Source of the DNA: Planctomicrobium sp.
GTDB taxonomy: Bacteria; Planctomycetota; Planctomycetia; Planctomycetales; Planctomycetaceae
Assembly: GCA_029259835.1 (NCBI GenBank)
Contig: JAJDEL010000488.1
Coordinates: forward strand, 1-11,146
DNA: 11,146 bases
Direction: 5' to 3'
The notes below the pieces were generated by a model. The model worked only from the letters and a program-made list of their open reading frames with translations, had not been told where the DNA came from and did no database searches. The position numbers and the translations under genes were made by a program. Below, one piece after another: positions 5,873 to 11,146 of this stretch. Positions within the stretch are counted from its first letter, which is position 1. Each line of letters begins with the position of its first letter.

Positions 5873-6922
5873 TCATCCCTTCTCCTTCTTCGGATAAGCT
5901 CTCAAGCCGAGAAGCATCTCAGCTCTCTCGGTGAGCGGTTTGGCTGCGAATTTTCTATCGGTGTATTCAGCTAGGTTGCTGGCGACGAGGGCATAGACGG
6001 CCTGACGATCTTGACTGGTGTCAACTTCAACACACTTGTTTTTGCTCTTGAAGTGCTCAACGGTGGGGAGAGTTTCAGCCTTGAAGGTGTCGAATCTCAG
6101 CTTGATACTCTCGACATTGTCGTCACTTCTGCCGGAGTACTTGGCACGGCCCAAGATACGCTTCTCGAGAATAGCGTACGGGCACTCGAAGTACAAAAAT
6201 TTAGGGAGTTCAGCTTCCTTGCTGAAGATCTCGTTCCACGCTTCCAAATTGGACAGAGAGCGGGGGAATCCATCAAGCAGGAAGTTGTTCCTGCCTGTCG
6301 TTCTGATCATTGTCTCCATCTTGTTCCTCAGCAGGGTCACAATGATTTCATTGGGAATCAACTTTCCTGCAGTCATGAACTCTTCGATTGTGGCGGCGTT
6401 CGGACCTCCAGCCTGACGCTCGGCTCGGCAGAGATCACCCGTGGATAAGTGAGTCCAGCCGAGTTGAGACTCGGCAAGCTCGCACATCGTTCCTTTTCCA
6501 GCACCGGGGCCACCGAGGACAAAGACGACGTTGGGCTCGGGACAGGGCTGTCTCGGGTCGTAGTAGTGGATTGCGACATGAGGAGCAGGTGCGACTCCTT
6601 TTTTGTAGACGTGCCATTCTCTGTCGGTGGGTGGCATCTCATCTTCGCAGGTGATGTCGTATGCGAGATGACCATCGAGACGGCAGATTCTCCAGGACGT
6701 GTAGCTGTTGGAGTAGGAGAGAGCGGGGCTTCTGGCGGATTTTCCATCCGCACGATCCCACGCCATCTTGCCGTTCCAGTAGCCGAGACTTGAAACGGTT
6801 CCCGATTCAGATTTGGCGGGTGGTGCCGTTGAAGGAACGAAGAGGCCATCAACTTCAGGAAGACCTGATCCAGACACTTCAACAAAGAAGGTGTTGGGTG
6901 TGAGCTTGTTCGTTTCAGCCAT
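5873..6922 (-). CDS. Eukaryote-like UMP-CMP/adenylate kinase fused to a novel N-terminal domain
   Basis: 349 residues. Residues 130-320 are a complete short-lid nucleoside monophosphate kinase, transferring phosphate from ATP to UMP/CMP or AMP. It has a P-loop GGPGAGKGT (137-145), HLSTGDLCRAE (158-168), GKLIPNEIIVTLL (186-198), NMP-site FLLDGFPRS (214-222) and lid GRAKYSGRSDDN (258-269) with Arg259 and Arg265. The wording FVLGGPGAGKGT, AGDLxRAE-like, FLLDGFPR and GRxDDN is that of eukaryotic UMP-CMP kinases, not of bacterial Adk (about 214 residues, longer lid) or Cmk. Residues 10-120 form a Trp/Tyr-rich domain (GYWNGKMAWDR 47-57, SYTSWRICRLDGHLAYD 73-89, EWHVYKKGVAPAPHV 102-116) that I do not know from bacteria. 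No signal peptide is seen, so it is cytoplasmic. AGA/AGG make 12 of 20 Arg codons, against 1 of 13 in the nearby SRAP gene. No Shine-Dalgarno is seen before the ATG. Transfer from a eukaryote-like donor is my inference. Confidence 0.85.
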   Translation of the reverse strand: MAETNKLTPNTFFVEVSGSGLPEVDGLFVPSTAPPAKSESGTVSSLGYWNGKMAWDRADGKSARSPALSYSNSYTSWRICRLDGHLAYDITCEDEMPPTDREWHVYKKGVAPAPHVAIHYYDPRQPCPEPNVVFVLGGPGAGKGTMCELAESQLGWTHLSTGDLCRAERQAGGPNAATIEEFMTAGKLIPNEIIVTLLRNKMETMIRTTGRNNFLLDGFPRSLSNLEAWNEIFSKEAELPKFLYFECPYAILEKRILGRAKYSGRSDDNVESIKLRFDTFKAETLPTVEHFKSKNKCVEVDTSQDRQAVYALVASNLAEYTDRKFAAKPLTERAEMLLGLRAYPKKEKG

Positions 6923-6962
6923 AATATCTTTTGCTAATAAATAACGACTTTGGTGATAGTGT

Positions 6963-7019
6963 AATCTAAATCCGAGTTAATCCACCGAGTCTGCCGGTGA
7001 ATTAACTCGGATTTAGATT
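6963..7019. repeat. 25-bp inverted repeat with 7-nt loop between the two kinase genes
   Basis: Arms 6963-6987 and 6995-7019 pair over 25 positions with one non-Watson-Crick pair (C6982/A7000), loop AGTCTGC. In the minus-strand RNA that pair becomes G-U, so the hairpin is uninterrupted in the direction of both flanking genes. No T-run follows, so it is not a standard terminator. It could instead be a MITE-like relic, a processing or stability element, or a bidirectional end. An 11-nt piece of the arm (TAAATCCGAGT) recurs at 11087-11097, possibly by chance. Confidence 0.75.
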
Positions 7020-7129
7020 GCGCAGTTTCTCGAAAATGAAGTGGTTCTCGCGGTGAGTTACAATAGCGATTGGTCAGGCAGGCACTGCATTGCAGTAGCC
7101 GAGGCTCAGTTTCAGCATGAGGCCCTCGA

Positions 7130-9928
7130 TCATTCACTTTCTTCTGACTTGGCACGAGTTGGAACAGTTTGGCCTAAATTGCTGACCTCTGAAATGTTGG
7201 TAAGAGCTTGCCATGCCAGTTCGTCTTGCGCTTGCTTCAAGAGAGAGTCTAATGGCTCAAGCAGCTTGGAGTCCTCCGGAAGCATTGATCTGGCTTCGTC
7301 AATGACTTCGATCACCTCGTTGTATCGTTCGTCGTCGAGCAGTAACTTCGCCAATAGTGGATAGGCGTCATCGGATTTCGCTGGAGAGAGCCGAATCGCG
7401 TTTTGGCACATTAAAATGGCAGCATTGGTGCGACCTTCGCGCCGCATAGTCAGAGCCATGCGAACATAAGTGTGTGCATTCTTTTGTACCGCCAACACGC
7501 ACATGAACGCCGTGATCGCTTTCTGATTTTGACCGGTGAGATCGTAGAAGTTCGCCAGTTCTTCGTTGACCAACAGGCTGGACGGATATCGACTTTGAGT
7601 CCGACTTAACAATTCGAATCCTTCTTGACGCTCCATCAGTTGTTGAGAAATCAACCAAAGGAACGATGGGGGATGGTTCAACAACTCAGGTTCGCTCAGT
7701 AGTGGAAGCAATAAATCGATATCTTCTTCAGCGATGAATTGACGTATTTGGTTTCGCTGCAAATCAAGATCAATCCCTTCCAGCAAATCCAATGCCCACT
7801 CTGTATCTTCCAGATCTTCACTTGATTCTTCGCCTGAATGCTTTATCAGCACACCAAACCAACAATGCATTCCACTGATGACTCGTTCTCGGACTTCTTC
7901 AGGACGTTCAAGTAAATACTGCACCGCTTTTTCTACAGAAGCATGCCTGGGATCAAACCCATAATCAGTCAGAGCGGAAACGTAGCGATCCCTTAACACA
8001 GCGCCGTGAGCAAGATTGTGAAGAGGAGGCCGTCGCGGCGGCATCGGACGATCCTCTCTGGTTGGTTGACGCTCCCCCCGCGCTCTATCACGAGGACGAA
8101 GTGGCGGTGGATGACCATGGGGATTCCTTGGATGCATTCTACGAACATCAGGTCCGTCTTGTAAAAACGGCAAATTGATGTCGTTATCCGAGATTTTCAA
8201 GTCCGAATTTATTTTCCGCATCTCATTGATTGATACTGGTGTTGCAGCGATTGTCAGCTGCTCAATGAATTGACGATCTTGACTCGCTAATTGAGCATGA
8301 TGCTTGATTTCAGCGGACAAGTCAGCAATTCGATTTGTCAGATCGTGATCAGACGCTTGGTGGGCGGCAGCTTCTGCACGACGTACCGACTTGTTTGCTG
8401 CCAGCCAGTATTGTTCGCCATCGAGTGGATGCGACAAAGCCGTATCACGTAATAATTCCGCTTCACCAATCGCCCTCGCAACTGTTTCCACCGTAGACCG
8501 AAGTCGACCGGCAGCTCCGCGCGAGACAGTAGCCCAAGCACCAGTGATGACGGCAATCATCAGAGATGCGCACACGACCAACGCCGTAGCAAGTTTGCGA
8601 CGCCGGTTTTTCTCTATCTCTTTCGTGCGAGCCAACTCCATTTTCCACAAACGATTCTGCAACGAATCGAGTTGCGTATCGAGCAACTCTACGATTTCGG
8701 AAGCTGATTGTGGGCGGTCATTCGGGTCAACCTGCAAGCAGTCGGTCGCGAGCTTTTTCAGCACATCGTCCGCTTGGCAATTGTGAATTCGCTCCCTGGC
8801 CTCCGACAGATCTCCCTCACTCGCCGCTTCAAACTGCTCACGGACTGTGTCTCGATCATAAAGTTCTTCTCCGGTCAGGATCTTGCATAAAATTCCGCCT
8901 AAGCTGAAGACGTCTGATGTATAGCTAACCTGATCATGTAACCCTTGCGCCTGTTCTGGTGGCATGTAAGAGGGAGTTCCCATCGCTTCTCCCATGACGG
9001 AAACCGCATCTGCTGAGAGATCGGGTAACACGTCACTTAAGTAACCGGGGCGAGTCCCTGATGATAATTCTGGTGATTGCGTCAACGGTCTGCGTTCCGA
9101 GTGAGCCTCCTTTGTCGACGTTGTTATGTCAGCGGGAGTCTCCATTGACGAATCCAACTGCTTGGCAAGTCCCCAGTCAATGACTTGGACTTCACCAAAC
9201 TCTCCAACCATCACATTACTTGGTTTGAGATCTCGATGCAGAATTCCATTGGAATGGGCATACGCAACTGTCTCACAAATTTGCTTGAAGATTCCCAGGT
9301 ACTTCACGACGTCAACATTTGGAGAAGAACGCTTTTCCAGGAGTTCCCATAACGTATGGCCACCAACGAGTTTCATCGCGATGAAGGCTCGATTATCGGG
9401 CAGAGAACCTTCTTCATAGACTGGAGTAATTCCGGGATGTTGCAGTTGAGCCAGAACTCGTGCTTCCGTCTCAAATCGTTGAATCAATCTTGGATCGTGA
9501 AAATCCGAAAACAATACTTTCAGTGCAACTTCCCGATCCAGCTGAAGGTCGCGAACGCGATAGACAACTCCCATGCCGCCTGCTGCAACCCGTTCTATAA
9601 TTGCGTAACGTGCAGAATTTCGTGCTGTCCCAGCATTGCGTCTACGCGGTGTTTCTGAATCTTCTCTGGAATCATGCGCGAATTGTGCTGCGATTGGGCC
9701 ATCTTGATCAAGAATGAACGACTTCAGCAGATCGCCTTCGTTCTGTCGCATTTGTTCGCGCAATTCCCGAACGAACGCGTCGGCGTCGATTTGGACCGAT
9801 TTCCCCTTCGAACCTTCGTTGCTCACAGGCATACTATCCGCTGCGAAAAACGAATTTCGCGGATCCTGATCTGGAAATCCGTCGACCGGTTCACTTACCG
9901 CGGATTTCGAGAGAGGCATGTTGATCAC
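7130..9928 (-). CDS. Transmembrane PknB-type Ser/Thr protein kinase with TPR-like C-terminal half
   Basis: 932 residues from a GTG at 9926-9928. An in-frame ATG at 9917-9919 (residue 4) is equally likely, and neither has a strong ribosome site. Residues 1-105 are polar and probably disordered. The kinase domain spans about 108-415: glycine loop VAAGGMGVVY (114-123), ATP lysine in VALKVL (Lys137), catalytic HRDLKPSN (231-238), metal motif DWG (251-253, in place of DFG), PPE in place of APE (323-325), SDVFSLG (338-344) and DRP (404-406). All catalytic residues are present, so it should be active. The activation segment is long (254-322) and Ser/Thr-rich, likely autophosphorylated. One membrane helix (446-467) follows a basic KNRRRK stop. 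After it come coiled-coil-like helices (475-560), a Pro/Arg-rich linker (592-637) and TPR-like helix pairs (about 760-905), which would be on the outer side. It is presumably a signalling receptor; its substrates are unknown. Confidence 0.93.
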   Translation of the reverse strand: MINMPLSKSAVSEPVDGFPDQDPRNSFFAADSMPVSNEGSKGKSVQIDADAFVRELREQMRQNEGDLLKSFILDQDGPIAAQFAHDSREDSETPRRRNAGTARNSARYAIIERVAAGGMGVVYRVRDLQLDREVALKVLFSDFHDPRLIQRFETEARVLAQLQHPGITPVYEEGSLPDNRAFIAMKLVGGHTLWELLEKRSSPNVDVVKYLGIFKQICETVAYAHSNGILHRDLKPSNVMVGEFGEVQVIDWGLAKQLDSSMETPADITTSTKEAHSERRPLTQSPELSSGTRPGYLSDVLPDLSADAVSVMGEAMGTPSYMPPEQAQGLHDQVSYTSDVFSLGGILCKILTGEELYDRDTVREQFEAASEGDLSEARERIHNCQADDVLKKLATDCLQVDPNDRPQSASEIVELLDTQLDSLQNRLWKMELARTKEIEKNRRRKLATALVVCASLMIAVITGAWATVSRGAAGRLRSTVETVARAIGEAELLRDTALSHPLDGEQYWLAANKSVRRAEAAAHQASDHDLTNRIADLSAEIKHHAQLASQDRQFIEQLTIAATPVSINEMRKINSDLKISDNDINLPFLQDGPDVRRMHPRNPHGHPPPLRPRDRARGERQPTREDRPMPPRRPPLHNLAHGAVLRDRYVSALTDYGFDPRHASVEKAVQYLLERPEEVRERVISGMHCWFGVLIKHSGEESSEDLEDTEWALDLLEGIDLDLQRNQIRQFIAEEDIDLLLPLLSEPELLNHPPSFLWLISQQLMERQEGFELLSRTQSRYPSSLLVNEELANFYDLTGQNQKAITAFMCVLAVQKNAHTYVRMALTMRREGRTNAAILMCQNAIRLSPAKSDDAYPLLAKLLLDDERYNEVIEVIDEARSMLPEDSKLLEPLDSLLKQAQDELAWQALTNISEVSNLGQTVPTRAKSEESE

Positions 9929-9987
9929 TTATCTATCTGAAAGAGAAACGGAACCACTGAAAACAGAGCGCATTGAGACCATAGCTC

Positions 9988-10251
9988 TCAGATCAAGGCC
10001 ATTTTCCCATCATCACAAAGAATCATGAAGTATTCATTCAGGGTGATCGTTGCAATCAGTCCAGGCAGACCTCCAATCACCAAAAGGTGTCCATCAGTTT
10101 TGATATCCAGTGACGGCGACACTCCATCCCCAGTGAGAAAGCCGTTGAATATCTTCGCTCGACCTGACACGAGTGAACTCTTCTTCTGTGGAAGTTTGAT
10201 GGAGTGGAGTGACCAGCCAACCAAACCTTCACCACCACCGATGAAGGACAT
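9988..10251 (-). CDS. Hypothetical small protein, uncertain
   Basis: An 87-residue open frame from ATG 10249-10251 to TGA 9988-9990. It has normal-looking codon use and a protein-like pattern of Gly turns and hydrophobic strands (GWSLHSIKL, LDIKTDGHLLVIGGLPGLIA, ITLNEYFMILCDDGKMA). No known domain, signal peptide or ribosome site is seen. The frame stays open upstream to 10353 (34 more codons, no start codon noticed), so it may be the 3' part of a degraded gene cut by the SRAP gene start. It lies 60 nt before the kinase gene on the same strand. The alternative is a non-coding intergenic stretch; the plus strand is also open here, which lowers confidence. Confidence 0.35.
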   Translation of the reverse strand: MSFIGGGEGLVGWSLHSIKLPQKKSSLVSGRAKIFNGFLTGDGVSPSLDIKTDGHLLVIGGLPGLIATITLNEYFMILCDDGKMALI

Positions 10252-10334
10252 TCGAGAGAAATTGCTTTGGTAAAAATTGACTCGGTGACCGCGTTTCCGT
10301 GGACATGTTGCAATGAGTTCCTCACAATTTGAGG

Positions 10335-10970
10335 ATGTGCCACCGCTATCACATCACGACGACGCGAATCGACATTGCCACCGCATTGGGACTGCAATTG
10401 AGTGGTGAGATTGAGTGGTCACAGAACGACTTGTTTCCACTCAAGAGCGTCCCCGTCGTCATTTCTGATCAGGACGACGATTTCCATTTACAAGCGATGC
10501 AATGGGGCCTGTTGCCACGATGGTGGAAACCGAGTGACAAGCACAAAAAGCCCACGTCATTTCAGCGAATGACCTTCAACGCTCGGTCAGAGAGTCTCCA
10601 CGAAAAGCCGAGTTACCGAGATGCATTCAAGCAGCGTAGGTGCCTCATCCCGGCAACAGAGTTCTACGAAGGACCGAAGGGGGCTGCTGCTTATTTCAAG
10701 TTGGCAGAGAGCGATGTCATGTTCTTTGCCGGTCTCTGGGAAACATGGGGATCAGGGAGCGAAACTATCGACTCGTGCACGATCGTCACGACGGAAGCAA
10801 ACGATTTGGTCTCCCAGTTTCACTCCAAAAACCGAATGCCTGTCATCTTGCATGATGATGATTCGCGCCGCTTGTGGATGTCGAGTGACATTGTTGAGCG
10901 ACCAATCCTTGAACCTCTCTTTCAACCCCTTGCTTCGGAAAAGATGATGCATCGAAGTGTCTCTGTTTGA
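10335..10970 (+). CDS. yedK: SRAP/HMCES-YedK family DNA-protein crosslink protein
   Basis: 211 residues starting MCHRYH at ATG 10335. I prefer this to the TTG at 10329 because family chemistry needs Cys2 to become N-terminal after Met removal. In characterised members Cys2 forms a stable thiazolidine with abasic sites in single-stranded DNA, shielding them from error-prone repair. The rest of the active site is present: Asn82 in FNARSES, Glu109 in IPATEFYEG, His163 in FHSKNRMPVIL, plus the MQWGLLPRWW motif (55-64). The C-terminus ends at MMHRSVSV, a little earlier than in relatives that run on past a VN-type strand, so a few terminal residues may be lost. GAGG touches the ATG with no spacing, so translation may be weak. 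It stands alone; I see no SOS box with confidence. The gene symbol is by family only. Confidence 0.92.
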   Translation: MCHRYHITTTRIDIATALGLQLSGEIEWSQNDLFPLKSVPVVISDQDDDFHLQAMQWGLLPRWWKPSDKHKKPTSFQRMTFNARSESLHEKPSYRDAFKQRRCLIPATEFYEGPKGAAAYFKLAESDVMFFAGLWETWGSGSETIDSCTIVTTEANDLVSQFHSKNRMPVILHDDDSRRLWMSSDIVERPILEPLFQPLASEKMMHRSVSV

Positions 10971-11146
10971 GTTTGGCTGGACTTTACATTTCAGTGGCAG
11001 AAATCGGGATTCACCTGCCTACTCACTGAGGACGATCACTTCAGCGAAGTATGTGTCTCAAGTCCAGGTGCAGTTTCAACCGGTAGTAAATCCGAGTGCA
11101 AACTGGGTCTTGTCGAACATTTGCGTTGAACTTGACATTCTTCTTG

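Noticed and set aside
6011..6903. Several plus-strand frames opposite the NMP-kinase fusion.
   Set aside because: They mirror the kinase coding strand and lack any domain; the minus-strand product has a full set of catalytic motifs.
1..11146. CRISPR arrays, rRNA genes and complete insertion sequences.
   Set aside because: No regularly spaced repeats, no rRNA-like sequence and no intact transposase were seen.

Overview
The window looks like a chromosome segment from a planctomycete-type bacterium. The evidence is the company of genes: the tail of a large BNR/Asp-box (sialidase-like) protein with a C-terminal sandwich-like domain, a membrane-anchored PknB-type Ser/Thr kinase with a TPR-like C-terminal half, a remnant of a DUF1501 protein, and a planctomycete-style tyrosine integrase head. 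Family assignments rest on motifs read by eye; no database search was possible.

Layout, left to right. (1) 3-893 (+): 3' end of a BNR-repeat protein that runs off the left edge. (2) 894-1660: an AT-rich intergenic stretch with a degenerate tRNA-like T-arm/acceptor end, a small hairpin and two 10-nt direct repeats, then a tyrosine integrase that stops after its N-terminal domains (pseudogene). (3) 1846-4720 (-): a compact three-gene TRAP transporter operon, order dctP (4720) > dctQ > dctM. Two palindromes sit upstream of dctP and are candidate operators. (4) 4721-5872: decayed or intergenic DNA holding nested inverted repeats, the last 64 codons of a DUF1501 protein and several hairpins. Two copies of a 64-nt direct repeat (1722-1785 and 5451-5514) bracket the TRAP operon plus the DUF1501 remnant. 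Both copies read on the minus strand as the same conserved protein tail. (5) 5873-6922 (-): a nucleoside monophosphate kinase of the eukaryotic UMP-CMP kinase type fused to an unfamiliar 120-residue Trp/Tyr-rich N-terminal domain, with Arg codon use unlike its neighbours. (6) 6963-7019: a 25-bp inverted repeat between that gene and the next. (7) 7130-9928 (-): the transmembrane Ser/Thr kinase. (8) 9988-10251 (-): a small uncertain ORF. (9) 10335-10970 (+): an SRAP/YedK-type DNA-protein crosslink protein. I see nothing recognisable in 10971-11146.

Functional reading: the TRAP operon is a self-contained organic-acid importer (lipoprotein binding protein, small and large membrane subunits). The sialidase-like gene, integrase head, DUF1501 tail and repeat pair mark 900-5870 as a region of past rearrangement. 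The most unusual item is the NMP-kinase fusion at 5873-6922, which looks acquired from a eukaryote-like source. The repeat pair encoding a conserved tail on the minus strand comes second.
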